A stretch of 64,000 bases of DNA from Atrichornis clamosus (taxonomy: Eukaryota; Chordata; Aves; Passeriformes; Menuridae): positions 62,001-126,000 of the forward strand of contig WBMZ01015464.1 of the NCBI GenBank assembly GCA_013400975.1, read 5' to 3'. The stretch's first letter is position 1. Each line of letters starts with the position of its first letter. The translations under genes were made by a program, and so were the position numbers. Under the pieces are notes generated by a model, which worked only from the letters and a program-made list of their open reading frames with translations, was not told the origin of the DNA and did not search any database. Of the stretch, positions 27,880-41,919 are shown in pieces.

Positions 27880-28320
27880 GCTGCTCCTGCGCGAGGTTTC
27901 ATTAGTGGTGAGTTAGCGAGCAGCAGAGCGCCGGCGAGGCCCCCAGCGCTGCGCTGACAGCGAGAGCACTGAAACAATACAATATTCGCTAAGTGATTTT
28001 AATCTAGGAGATTAAATGACACCCAGTTGGTTTCCCGACTTAGAAAGCCAACACAGTGTAAAGCTGTTCATGGCACTCACTCCACCCAGGCCCGTGTCAC
28101 ATATATTTACATGGAGAGTGCTTTCCTGACCCCCTCATCCTGAAATGGGAAGAGAAGGGTTGATTTTGCGTCGCAGTCATATTTTTCCATCCTAACTGTA
28201 TAATGTGCTTTTAACTACAACAGGAAACATTGGCCTCACTTCAACAAATGCTTACATTGGACCAAAGTGCTTGCGCGCTCCTGCTAAGCACAGGCAAAAC
28301 TGTTTGAAAGATTAGGGCCA
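27880..28320. promoter_or_regulatory. Candidate distal enhancer-like segment
   Basis: A CpG-containing block (about 27885-27965) adjoins an AT-rich block with a homeodomain-type inverted repeat: TTTAATC at 27998-28004 and GATTAAA at 28010-28016, separated by 5 bp. Low repeat content and this motif arrangement are typical of vertebrate conserved non-coding elements. Conservation cannot be tested here, so the call is tentative. Confidence 0.3.
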
Positions 28321-31300
28321 GGGTCTGTAAAGCAAATGGCTTCCTTTTTAATAGATGGGCAAGTCCCAAAATCAGGAAGCCATTAGTATTTATAGGCTTG
28401 GGCAATTTGGTTTGGTTTTTAGTAAACCAATGTACTACAATGGATGACTCGATAGAAATGATGGAGGAGCTGTTGTTCTCCAGGCAGATTAAGTTTTATT
28501 TGTGGAGGGATGCTAAAGATTGGGATTTGGCGAAGGGAGAGAAAATGTAATCAAACTTATTTGCAATGCAACCCAGGCCGACTGTGGTACAAGATTCTTC
28601 CAGGGGGACTTCGTGGGCTGTATTTTGGGAACTATCCCTGTGGCACATTTACTGTGTGGTTATTTGGGCTTTGTATAGACTTTGTGTATCTCTTGTTGCT
28701 TTAGCAAGTAAATCCCTGACTAGGACAAAAAAGAGGGTTTTCCTCTGATACTTGAGGGAAGTATGTAGGGAAGCAAACAAACAAAATCGCTTTTCTTTCA
28801 TATGTGTCACCTGAATTTTGCCTTTACATATTTAACTGCTGATGTCATACTACTCTGTTCACTTTGAGTCATTTACTAGCCTCACAGTAAGCAGACAAAC
28901 TAGCTTTTTTTTTTTCCCCTTCAATAAATATGTGAGTTAGATGTGTATGGGCTGCTGTCTTTGGATCTCAACTGTTGGTTGTTTGTGCATGTTACAGTTC
29001 TGTTTCTAGATGCCTTTGGTAAATACCCCTTGCATGGCTTCAATTAAGCTTTCTATATTGAGAAAGTATGCCTTAATTTATCAGGTTAAAGATATCTCTG
29101 TTACATCAATTTGTTCACAGTGTGTTGTGACCTAATCAACTAGGGATGTAAGCCATTTCATGAGGAGTAATTACTCAACAACAAAAAATGTCTCTCTTTC
29201 CTAATAGCCGTGAGTGAGTTGGCTAATTGGAATCCATTTTGGTAGTGGCAGGTCAGCAATCAGGAGGTGGCTTTCCTGGCTGGCTTCTAGGTGGGAGGGA
29301 GAAGGCAGCAGCAGCAAAAGCACAGAGCTGTGATTTCCTGAGGTCACTGGGAGATCTTTGCTCCATTGGATCCGTGTCCCACGTGCTGGGAGTGGGGTGG
29401 CCTCACGCTCCCCTTTACTGCTGATGCTGTGACAGTTTGGTCAGAACCCTTTCCTGGATATTTTTGAGGGAAAGAATTCATGAGTGAGTTGGAAGTGCCA
29501 GATCTGCTTTCAAGACTTGCAAAAGAGTTCTGGTGTTGTTATTGTTACCGGGGGCCAGGGGGCTGCAGTGATGTTGCCATGTGGCAGATAATCTCCATGG
29601 CCTGGCTAGGCCTTGGTCAGCAGAGGATGGGAAATTTAGAGAGTGGTGGCTTGTTATGTCTCTCCTTGGATTAACTTATGACACTGACAGAGCAATTTTT
29701 GCTTTCAGTGCTGCATCACTTAGGAGCATGAGCTGCCAGTCCTGCTAGAGGTGTCATGCAGAAGCATCTTTTAGATGACCCCACTGGTTGCTGTCCTGTT
29801 TTTCTACTTGATAGATCACTGAGGTGCATTCTGGTTTTTTCTTTTATTTTTTTTCCTCCCCTCCTTGACTTCAAACCTTGCTGAGAGGGAGGTGGAGAGG
29901 AAAATCCTCATGAATTAACATTATTTCCCTGGTGGGCTTTGCTGCCATTTTATCTAATTACGCCTGCTGTTTTCCAGATCACATTGTAAGCATTTGCATG
30001 AAGGGGCTTTCACTTACCTCCTCAAGTAAATTAAATAACAGCCCTTAGGCTGGGCTGACAGCATAATGCATTTTCATGTGGGAGATCAACAGCTCCCATA
30101 CCTTGAGATGGGAAATGCTGAAATGACAGGGAAGCTCTGTGCTTTTGTCTCAAATTAGGGCAACTAGATGGACTTAGGGCCACTTTGAAAATGCCTGCTG
30201 CTGGCTCTTGTGGTGTGAAGGGATCAGTAGGAAGAGAGAGGCACATGGGATTCTGCAGAGGGCCGCAGGAAACAGACTCATGAGGATCCACAAGCTACGT
30301 GCAAGATGTGCAGGAAAGCCAGGGAAAGCAAGCCTGTTGTCAGCAGGTTTAAATGCACAGCCCTATTGGAAAGTGTGAAGGGATCTGCAAACCGTGAAGG
30401 ACTGGAAGCCACAGACATAAAGCAAATGAGAGGTGTAGGCCCTGCCCTGAGGATGTTTACAGCATGACTTCGTGGATGAGGAAGGCTGGACTTGTGTTGA
30501 GCACTCTGGAAATCAAAACACATGGCCTTGACTTTCATTTCCACAATAAGCCATCCCGTAGTTTCCCTCTGCTTCATTTCTTCAATTTGCGAAATGAGGC
30601 AGTAGCCCCGCTGCTGAAATGACAGTCCGCTGCTTTCTTTGCCTGACCCGTTACTCCCAACGAGTATCCAGCCCCAGGAATGATCCTCCTCCAAATGTTT
30701 CAGGGCTCCTAGAGCCCTTTGTGATACCAGCCTTGTGATATGATCCAGTTCCTTCACAGTCATATGTGTTATACATCACAAATGTAGATCAGCCCTTCCC
30801 TGACTGTGGTCACTCCTTCATTTGTTTGATATAGTTGGGAGCTTCTGAGGAGGAGAATGGATTGGGAAGAAATGACCATGAGGAAATGTATTCCTTCAGC
30901 TCCTGGTCAGCCCAGGCTTGTCCTGGCAGAAAAGAGGATGTTGCTGGGAAGGCAGAGAGAGGAATTCCACCTCCCCCAAGCCTAGGGTAGCCCAAAATTC
31001 TGGTGTCCTCTTGGGTTCTTTCTTTATGGAACATTTAAGTATGCCTGAACTGGGGACACGCCAGCAAGGGGGCTGGTCAGCTGCATGGCCAAACTGAGTC
31101 AGTGCATAGGGAGTGAGGAAGAGAAGGAGATGGACCTCTACAGTAAGTAGGGAATTTAATCCCTGCTCTGGCTTGCTCATGTTGGTCATGAATGGGGGCT
31201 AGCAACAGGAGAGGCTGCTCAGTTTGGCCTGTGCCTGTCTTTTGCAAGGCTCCCCACCACATACGTGTTTCATGTAAAGGAAGAAAGATGGTGTGTGTTC

Positions 31301-34300
31301 AGTTAGTTCACTCGTGGTGACAGCGACCCTGTCAGCATCACACCTGTAATGTTGAGTACTTTCTAGCTTTTGGTGCTAATTCCTTTTATCCTGTGTCATT
31401 GGTTAGGGATTAAGGAAATCATGCAGATCACTAAGATCTGCTTGAAGGAGTCTGCAGTGACTCACTTTTGTCTGGGGATCTTTGCTGAAGAAATGCGCTT
31501 TACTTGTTTTTCTTTTGAAAATCCAGTTTTCTGTTCCATCAAAACATAATTTCAGGTTGAAGGTGGAGGAGAACTAGAAATGTCTGTGTGGTGGGGGTAT
31601 AAACACCTTTTAACTTACATGTTAAAGCATCTTGGCTCTTCCAAGTAACCAGAGAACTACTTTGCGATGCATTTCTGTGTCTGAAATGAATTTTGAATGC
31701 CAGCAAGATAATGAGATTTATCAAATAAAAAGCCTGTCTTTCACTTTGTTCAAGCTTGGCCTCATGCCTCAAATACATGGAGTTTAGCTCAGAAGCAGCT
31801 TGTAATTTGTATCACAAAACCACCGTGTGTAATTCATGATGGATGGTAGCCACTGGGTGCGGGCGGTTTGCACTTGGGACATGCTGACAGCTCCTGCTGA
31901 CATTTGTGCCTGGTCAAAGTGACTGCAAAGGGCAGGGGACAAGTGAATGGTCACCATGAGGTTACTGTGGGAGAGGCTGAGGAGGTGTTTGCCTCTATAA
32001 ATCAGGGATTCAGATTTAATGTCAATCACTTTTTAGTATGAACTTGCAGGATATTCGTGATGCAAGACACGGTGATGCTTTTAACGTGTATGGGGAGATG
32101 ATTCAGGACTGATACAGCTGCTTCAGTGATCTGGTAGTATACATCCCATTATCATTATTCACTCACATTATTCACTGTTAGAAAGCTTTCTAACAATTCA
32201 TGATATTTCTCAAGCTCTCATCCCCTCCTCTCTCTTTCTAAAAAAACTAATTTAATTTTATTATTATTATTATTCAGATTCCTGCTGTACACATCCCCCA
32301 AGCAGGTGGGAGGGGGAGTTGGTGGGTGATGACTTGGCTTTGTTGGAACTTCACTTAATGCAGGGTGGGGGCAGAGAAAATGAAGCTAAATTACGCAGAT
32401 CCTGAAGGCACAGCTAGTGCACTGCATCACTTGTGAGCATGACTAGAACTGAAAATGAATCACAGCCTTGTTAGACACTGTATGTGTCAGTGCATGTGGG
32501 CAGAAATATCATTCAACGAGAGGGAGAAAAAGACAGAGAGACTACATCTTTTAAAGTGTGCTGGTCCCACTGAAGTTGTTGTAGTATTTAACCTAATGGG
32601 TGAGAGCTGGGAAACAGAGGGACAGCTGCTCTAGGATACTTTACCTTGTTGATTTTTATTTCTTTCTGAAAGTTCTGGAGGAGTCCGGACTTCTCAGCAG
32701 TGACGTTTTTTCTAAACCAGAAAAGGCTGTAACTGCAGGTTCAGGTTTGAACCTACTCTCGAGGACTTTATAATACAACCACCCATTTGGGTCTAGGTTT
32801 GAATGGGGAATTGCTTCAGCCTGTGTGTTCATTGTGCGTTAGGAAGCAAATGTGATTTGCTATTCCTGTAAACTTTTGATGGTTGCACATGAACACACAG
32901 TACACACACGTGCACACTGAGCCAGTTCACATATTCCAGATACAAAAATCCAGCCTGGAACTGTAACTCTGGTTCTTGCAGCTGTATAATTCAAATAGGA
33001 CCTATTTCTAGAATGGAAATTGGTTTTACAATTCAGTTACAATGTGACAGAGCCACATCAGGTGATCTAATGGAAAGGTGCTGGAATCAGCTGGCCACTG
33101 AAATCTGCTATATCCGTGTTTGTGTTCCAGAGGATACTTGCCCCAAGTGATAGCAACGTTCCTAAAGAAGCTCTCCCAGCTCCTGCAGAGACCTATCCAT
33201 AGCAGCCAACAAGCAGCAGCCATCTTAAAATTCCCTTCTTGGCACACTAAAACCACACTTTTTCGAAGCCAGATGGAATCAACCAGTGTATTCTTTCATG
33301 GGTGTTGGTTTTGCATTTTTGAATGTTGTGCTTGGTGCCTGTGCTCAGTCATTGGCCTGTGATGTGTGATGTGTTGTATAATTTAAAAGCTGATGATTCT
33401 AGACACTAGCCTGAGTTTTTAAAAAGTGGCTAGAGATGTGTGGTTTCTCCTTTATCCCCCTCCCACGGACCAGGTGCTTTGTACTTTCTGAACATGCAGT
33501 GGTTTCTGAACGTTGTGAAAGATGTAAACTGCTTGCAGCTGAGAACATAACAGTGCACCACCCCCTACCCCCCCAAAAAAGGGAAAGAAGATAAAAAGCC
33601 CACCATCAGAAGCATTTTAAATCTCTGTCATCATGTGGCATTCCTAGAATGTCCTTACTTATTAAATGAAATAGGAGAAATGGGAATTGCTTGTGATTTT
33701 CTGACTCTTAATGTGACTTTTTTGGGAGAAAGGCAAGGAAGGGATCCATACTTGCGACAAGTTAAAAATAAGTTTAAATTACTTAGAGTAAGACCATGTT
33801 CTGAAAAGTAAAGATTTTGGACTTAATGTGCATGGAACAAAAGGCCGTTGTGAGCTATGTACAAGAGTTGCTGCGAGTTTGTATTCTGCCCTTTTTTTTC
33901 TGTGGGAGTTATTTCCTGTTGTTGACTAGAGTTCTTTATTTAGAACCACCTAGCTACTGAATGACGGCTCGCTTGCAAGAAGAAAAAGTGTGATTAAAAC
34001 TTGCTAAGGCTTATTCCAAGATCTCCCCACTTCCACTTATTTAAGGGGAATCTTCACTAAATGGAAGAAAGTAAAGTTCAAAACAACAAATGCATTTCCT
34101 TCTCATTATTTTGCCCCCATCAGCTGTGGCAGCTAGCAAAAAGATCTTGAGAGGCTGAGGTCTTCCACCTGAACATCTCACAGAAGTTCATTGTCACAGA
34201 AGACAATGTTTCTCTAACAGAGATGATTTGGTTTAGGTTGTTCTGGTTTTAAAACCGAAACAAACCCATCAAATGCCAGGTCTCCCTTTTTTGCTGGCAG

Positions 34301-37300
34301 AGGTAATGCACCAATGTTCTTGGGGGCAGCTCTTTCTATGAATCCCCCAACTAGAGTAAGGAGTGGGCCCTTGCGCCTTCCCAGCTGCTCAGATGAGAAA
34401 GAGTTTCCTTTGAAGAGCACTGCCAGGAAGAGGGGGTTTCTGTATGCTGACCTGCTTGGCAATAGTGTTTGGGTACGTGTGTGGAGTCAAATTATCAGCA
34501 CTGTGACATGTGCTTACCTTCTTTTGGTCTTATGACTGGGGCTGAACATCCAGCGAGAGTAAAAGAAAGTTAGCAGAAGAGCAGATTCAGAAGGAAAAAG
34601 AAAATAGATTTAACATGAAGGTTAACTCTACTGTAGGTAGTAGGTAAGCAAGCAGAGTAACTGGGGTTTATTATTACTTTTCACTTAGCAGGAATCACAC
34701 TAGGAATGTTCCCTGGGTGTGCATGATTAGACAATGCATTGGGGCATGAGGGATAGCAGATGGACAATCATCCCTCCCTGGCTGGGCTGGCCCTGCACTG
34801 CAGAGGGTGCCTCTTTCTGCCCAGCTATTGCAAAAAGGCTAGTGCCTTTCTCTGCAGTACCTGGGGCTGGCTGCTCTTGGTGGGCAGGTTCTTCACGCTG
34901 CAGACAGGAGTTATGGCTCAGGACAGTGGCTGGCATCTTCCCTTCTACGGATGAAACTGATAGAAACTGGTTTGTAAAGCTGAACCTCTGTAGAAAAATG
35001 GATCTCTGTGAAAGAGGAGCCTTGTGCTCATCCCTTTGTGCTGGGAAGGTTTGTGGCTGGGAGAAGAAGCGGGGAAAGCCTCAGTGATAAACCTTGTGTT
35101 ATTTTCTCCTCCTGCTGCTGTGCAATGGTCAAACAAGGGAACACCCCGGACTCAGTAGCAGCACCATCAATGGGGATGCAGCTCTTCCTCCTTGTTTCTT
35201 GGGTCTGCTCCTTGCCCTTGACTTGTTCCTCTCTGTACTCCAATCATATCTCTGTTTTGCTCCCTCACCAAGGCTAAAATAAAAATAAAAGGGGAGAATT
35301 ATTGCTGAGATATTGAGCTGAGAAGATGCTGAGAAGAATTGAGCAACCTGCTTTTGGCTGTTACAGAAAACCACTACTGGCTTTAGGGAGTGCTATGCCA
35401 CATGCAGCACCTTCTTCCCTAACTCCATGCCATCCATGCTCACGACATCTCTCTTTTTTCTTTTTTTTTTCCCTTCTATTTTTTTCTTTTGCACTCCTGC
35501 AAATGCCCACACGTGCTGTGTCAGATGGGTGTGATCAGACAGGAGAGCTGCCTTTCCCCTCTTCCAGACCCCCGGCACATTTCAAGGACATTCGCACCCC
35601 AGAGCCGCTGTGGGAGGAAGAAAGAGAGCATTAAGAGGTGTGAAAGGAAGGGGAAGATGGACTGTGATGATAAATGGTAGATTTTCAGCTTTTTTTCTTT
35701 GTCCTGTTGGTAGAACCTAAATGCTGGGTGGGATTGCAGTGATTTAGTGTTTCATCTTTGCTTGGGAATACTAATTAGGTGTAAACCTCTTTTAGCCTTT
35801 GGCTAATGGTCACTATAAATGAACAGCTTCCTTTAAAGTGACAGAACATAAAAAAAGGTTAGAGGAGAACCTAAATTAATTTGTGCAGTTCCCCTTTTCT
35901 TCAGAAAGATAAAATGCATTTCTGACGGTTGCAGGGGTGGTTTTAGGTAGAGTTCAGAAATGCAGACATCACCCACAGTCTGTTTACCTGCACATACAGT
36001 ACGAGCTGCTGCTGACTCTTAGCCGTGCTAGCACTAGGGAATGTAGAAAGACAAAATGAATCATTACCACAGGCATAGTCACTAAAAGCATCTGATGTAC
36101 TCATTCAGTCTTTTTTTTTTTTAATCTCCTCTTTGCACATAATCTAAGGAGTCACATATTTTATGAAGGGTTAACACAGAAAGACTTGTGCATTCTCTGC
36201 ATTGACTCAATGAGTTCAGTTCTATATGATCTTCAATTATTTGTAGAGGAACAGAATGGCAGTGGGAGTTTATGCTGCTACATTTGATGTTCTTGTGCTA
36301 GGTTTTCTGCCAGCTCCCTTTTTTTTTCCCCTTCCTCTTCTAAATTTGGCCCTGCAGATCCAACTTCTGTTTTATTGGGGTTTGTTGGGTTTGGCTTTTT
36401 GCTTTTTTTTTGGAAGAAGTGGTGTAGGTCACTCACTGTTTGCTTAAAATTAGACCCTCAGAAACCTTTGTCTGAAAGGAGTACAGATAAACATCGTCTG
36501 TAAAGAATTTTGCACTTGGGACAGTTAGAGGAAGGATTTATCATTGCATTGAATTACTTTAAAAATGCCTCTGTCTTGGTAAGCATTCCTTGAATATAGA
36601 GGCTCTAAGAAGCTGTAGAAACTAGTTTTAAACAATAGACCCAAGCCTCCAAAACTGTGTAGGAGCATCAATATGCTCTACAGGTTGTATTCCAGCGAGC
36701 AAAAGCAGCTATAGGTGTGTGCATTCATTTGGATGTCAATGTATTAACTCATGTTTTCATATAAATAAGGATTGAAATAGCTTGTTGTTGGGTTTTGGTA
36801 TTTTTTTCCCCCTGATAATGCATCTGAGCACAAACACATTAAACTCCAGTGACATGGTTTTGAGTCCTGTATAACAGATTACAGTGCTGTGTAACACTCT
36901 ACATCAACACCATTTTGATTGTGCCCTCCCAGCCCCAAATTCGTTGTTATTGTTGTACAATGCTTTAATGCAACAGATCTGAGCAGGAACATCTGCTTCT
37001 AGAAGCCTCTGGTGACCCCACTGCAGGCCTCATTTGGTCTATCAAGCCTTTGGCACCTCAGCAGGGCTGAGCAGTGCTAAACATATTCCAACTTGCCTAT
37101 GCAGCCAGGCCTCTTTCAGGTTTCACGAGTGCTTAGGAAGAGTGTGGGGAGCATCTGTGCTCCAGAAACCTGTGGCTCCATGGAGAGCTTTGTAGAAGTC
37201 AGGAAAGGGTTGTAGGATGTGCAGCACTCATGGTAAGCCAGAGCAGTAGGGCTGCTCTCCCCTGGTGAACAAGGAGAAGGTGGACCCTCAGCGTAAGGGA

Positions 37301-38870
37301 TGTGGTGGTGACCTTTGTGCTGAAGGTTGTGTGGCTTGCATGTTTGACAGCCCCTTGTTGGTTGTTAAGGTTTTCAGGCTCATGTTGGGTTTGTGCTCAA
37401 AACTGATGGGTGGCCTGAAGTCTTCTGGGTTGATTGCAGCGACATCTGTTTACACCAGTGGTTAATTAGGCATGAAGACTGGCTATCTCTATTTTTCCCC
37501 ACCATTTCTGTGTTTTTTCTTGATTAGAAGTATTTCCTCCTCAGCTGTAAAACAGAGGCTTTGGTTTTATCTGCGGATTTTTTCTCCCTCTTAATCCATT
37601 GGCCCTGGTATGAGATGAATATCAGGACATCAGCATAGCCTCTCTTCAAAAGAGTAACCAAGTGTTCCAGAAAAGAATGACTTGTGCTTTTGATAGAGAC
37701 TGCAGAGTGAGCACTGAAAGGGAAAGAAAAGCAGCCTAAAATTGTTTAAAACTCTGCTCAATGCAGAGTACAATTCACTGTGTCACAAGAAGCAGGGATG
37801 GAAAGGGGAGACTGTTTTAGGAGCCTGTGTGCTGTACAGGCAGTGCTGGTGTGAACAGTCTGGCCTGGGCCAGAAATGAAGCATGTCTTGCTGGTGATGC
37901 AGCCTGAATGGGATTTGGGAGAGAACATAGATTTTTATAAAAAGGCAGAAAGATGTGAGAAGATATACAGCAATGGTAGACAGTCCAAACCTCTGTCAGA
38001 GGACAGTCTTTCAGCTGGAGCAAGGATGATGCACACCAACAGTCTCCAGAGGACTGGGAGTGCACAGGGAATTACAGAGGGAGGGAGTCATCTCCGTGCA
38101 TGAGGAATGCAGCAAAACCTCCTCTGACTAAGCCAGCTAATGCACACTGCATTTTTTTTTTCTTTCCTGATAATCCTGTTCCATAATATTTCCTTAATAA
38201 TTTAGCACATGAAGAGTAGCCCTTTTGAAAAGCATCTAAATCACCAAATCTTACTTTCAGATGAAACCTTGCTACCCCTGTCCCTCGCACGTACTGGGGA
38301 TTTTTATTGGGTATGGCTATTTGAGAGCTATCTTGGCGTTAAGGGTTGGGTTTTTTCCTTAATTACTTAATGAATTTACCATGTGGCACAACCCTTGGTA
38401 CTGCCAAGCAATAGCTTTCTATTACTAGACTGTACAGGCCTGATCCTGCATTGCCAAAGCCAAAAGCAGTATTTGGGAATTGATGTTGTCATCGAAATCT
38501 GTAGGAAGGCTTAGAATAACTATACAAAAGGGGTTAGTTGCACTCAGAATATTGATTCATGAGCTCCCTGGTTTTTTGCATCACTGTTCATTTTTACCCA
38601 AAGAAGATCAACTGCCCAACTGGACATATAATATATGATACTGCATTAGAACTAAGGCTGCATTTAGTCATACTCATTAATTAAACTGATTTCTCCTGTA
38701 GGGTTTTTTTCCTAGAGAACTAACAGAGAATGATAATTAAGCATATTATGCATTCTAGGGAATGGTGTTTCTCTTAGTGCCACAAAAACATTAAAGGAGA
38801 AAAATATGAACTAAAGCAGAAAATTAAGGGGGGAAAAAGAGCTAAAATTGGAGTGAGAAGGGGTGGAGCA
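28321..38870. other. Upstream gene-free DNA, fourth part
   Basis: No gene is recognised. A (TTA)5 microsatellite lies at 32258-32274 and a pyrimidine tract at about 35449-35492. A possible homeodomain/POU cluster (TAATTA at 29955-29960, ATTTGCAT at 29992-29999) lies near 30 kb. A 161-codon minus frame at 30278-30763 has no family resemblance. Confidence 0.55.
32258..32274. repeat. (TTA)5 microsatellite
   Basis: Five perfect TTA units are followed by a partial unit (TT). Confidence 0.9.
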
Positions 38871-41800
38871 TTACTTCCTTTGGTTTTTACTGACTCCTCT
38901 GTGCCTTGGGACACGTGAGGCAGCCTTGTTACAGTGGAAGAGTTGCACCAGCAAAAAAAGAAAAAAAAGCCTTTGAAATCCCAAGGAAAGCAGCCCAACC
39001 CACAGGTGCAGTTCCCTTCCTGCTTGTCTACAGGTGCAGACTGCAGTAATGCAGCACCCCAATTTTTTATTGAGAAGGTCGTTTTTATTTGTGGCTGAGC
39101 CTTGCTTGAGAAGGGCCCTGAACTGGCCTGGCCAGAGACAGCGCGAGGTGTTAGCAGTGTTTAATTGTGCCTTTGCTTGCAGGGTGCTTTCTCCTCGCCC
39201 AGGAGAGCCACACTGCTCCATGAGGAGGCTGCTCAAGTGGAACGAGCTACTCTGGCTGGAGGCAGGCCCTTTGTTTAGCTTTTCCCAAGTTACCAGTGCT
39301 GAGGGGATCTTTATTTGCAAAGAGTTGTCTGCTCTGGGGGCAGTATTAGGTATTTGCCTGCCAGCTCCCACATGCATTAAAGCAAAGACATCCAGGGACA
39401 AAATGAAGTTATGTTGAACAATTACCTGATGAAATCTCATAGTATTCATGTGTACTTCAATTAGAAAGGAAAAGGCCAAGGATGCAATTAGAAACATAGG
39501 AAGCAGTTCACTCCATCTTTTTCTGAAAAACACGAGGGATGCCAACACTCCAGCCCACCAAACCTTGCCACTCTTTCCTCATTAGCACACGTGTTGATGA
39601 GCAGATTACCTGGCAGTCTGTAGTGTTTCTAATGAATTGCTTTATGAAGTCCAGTGTCTGTCTCCCCCCTTCCAATCTTCCCAATTTTTGATTTGTGCTT
39701 GTTCATTTATTTATCTTCAATGCAGGATAGTTTTTGAATGATCTTTGTGAGACCTGGCCTCAGACAGGCTTTGACCATCCTTGCTCAAAGGCCGGGCTGC
39801 ACTTAGACTCTGCCTGTAGCCCATGTCAGGTCAGTACTGCTGCAGAAAGAAACAGTTCAGTTCCTTCTCTTTTGTCACGTCATCTTCTGGTGTAAGCAGT
39901 TCAAGGGCCTGTGTCAAGGCTATGACTGCACAATTCCATCTGTGCTAGTGCTCCCTGGGAAGCCCTTTCATGCATCGTTCTGAAATGGGATGTGCTTTGG
40001 GTGGCTCCTCCTTGCAGACACTCAGGCTTTTCCCTGCTCCCGTTCGTGCAGGCTCTGGAAGCCTCTGCCGACACACTTCTTAGCACAGCCTTTTGCTGCT
40101 CAGCTGCAGGCTGCTTCTCCATGCTCACCGACGTGTTCGGTGAGCAAACTGTGCTCGGGCCTTGCAGACACCTTCTGGTCAGGTTGCTCCAGAGCGGAGT
40201 CTCTTGGCCAGAAAGGTCTCGTTCACTCAGGTGCGAGGCCATGTGAGGAGCAGTCGGCAGCGGGATTATTCACCTCACATAGCCCAACCTCGTCCCGCCA
40301 CGATGGAGCCTGTGCTGTGCACGAAGCACAGGAAGGAGCTCTATTCATATCGATTCGTATCGTGACCTATGCTCAGCTGGGAGTGCTTCTGAGTGTGGAT
40401 GCAGGTTGTACTAGTTGTGCTCAGAGGAACAGCCTGAGTTACAGCGTGACTATAAACTCCTGCCAAGAAAGACTCGGGAGAGTTACAGTAGGAAACAGAA
40501 GGGGCGGTGAGCTTTTTCTTGTGCTAGTGTAAAATTGGAGCAACCTAGCAAAGTCAGAGGCATTTAAACCTTGGATGATACAGGCTCAGGCTTTTTACTG
40601 CCGAGTATAACATGGCAAGATCAGGGCTGTGCATACTGGGCTGGAGCCCAGCTGCTTATGTAGCAAATGTTTGTGGTTATTCGTATGGTGCCAGTGATAG
40701 TGTGCACACACCCAGGCACAGGGACTGTAAACCTGCTGCGGACTTTGAGCTCCGGAAGGCAGGCGCTGCTCGGCTGGGCGCATCCACGGCACAATTGCGC
40801 AAGGCCAGATCCTGCTGTGTTACAAATCTGGTGTAAAGGAGGGTGGAATGGGGCCCTGGAATTCAGTGAATCTGGCATCCAAAAAAACCCAAACAACCCA
40901 CTTAAAAATGTACAAGTATAACAAATGTTCTGGGTAGCTTTTGAGTAGGCAGAAGCCCACTGGACAGGTATCACTCAGGCCCTAAGGAAAATGAACTTTT
41001 TCCTTTTATTTAGTGATTTTATTATTACTCTGGTAATTTCAGGGAGAGACTTGTTTCCTCAGGCAGAAGGACCAAATTTCAGTGACTTGCTGCTGGAAAG
41101 TATCCAGCCAGGCAAATTCTGGTTTTAATGTTTGCCAGTTCTGGGCAATTTGCAAATCACTCGTCAAAATTCAGTAAACGGTTCGTGAATTGCTTTGCAG
41201 ATTGGTTCAGGGCTAACTTTATGCTGCAGATATGGGATGAGAGAGCTTGGATCTCCTCGAAGGAATGGCTGATAGCATGGGTGGAAGGGAAAAGATGTGC
41301 TGAGGGCTCCAAACCGGCAAAGTAAAACGTCAGGTTTTAAATCTGATGCTCTTTCCTCCCTGTTTAGTGACTTCCACAGAGTGCTCAAGTGCCAGTCCTG
41401 GTGTTTAAAAATCAATTAGATGGGGTCTTTTCAATTATAATTTTAAGAATCCATAACATGAGCACTTCATCTCCTTTTATTTTGGCAGATTCGTTATTTT
41501 AGTAGTTTTGAGTTGCTTTTCCCTTGTGGATTTTTGTCAAATACTGTTTCCAGGGTACAGAAACGATCCTTCTAAAAGTACCCTTCTTTTCCGTTTTCTG
41601 ACTGAAAATGGAACTTAGTTTCTAACAAGACCGTCATCTTGATTGATCACAAATCATTACACACCGTTTTGAGCATAATACCTGAACGAGTCGTGATATT
41701 AATGACTAATAATCGCCTTTATATTAGGTCTTAAAGCCTTATTGTCCCGAAGTACAACGGGTTTAGTGGAACATGAAAGGCTGGAATGATCCGAGATGCC

Positions 41801-41919
41801 TGCTGGGGCTACAGCCAAAACTATAAGGTGTTTGAATCGCCTTTAACAGCGCCGGCTGGGATTACAGCCCCTTTCGAAACACAATCATTGAGGTGACTTA
41901 AAATAATCGTCTTCTTTCC
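38871..41919. other. DNA immediately upstream of the SERTAD2 CpG island
   Basis: No exon is recognised. The longest open frame outside the SERTAD2 exon (225 codons, minus, 38871-39548) has no recognisable domain and may be chance. A palindromic TTGCGCAA (C/EBP-type) lies at 40795-40802 in a small CpG-rich patch. The last 450 bp before the island are AT-rich and free of simple repeats, and could hold proximal enhancer sequence. Confidence 0.5.

Noticed and set aside
30278..30763. 161-codon minus-strand frame
   Set aside because: No family resemblance, no exon signals and overlapping open frames nearby.
39990..40532. 180-codon plus-strand frame
   Set aside because: Cys/Ser-rich with no family resemblance. 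Other frames and the minus strand are open here as well.
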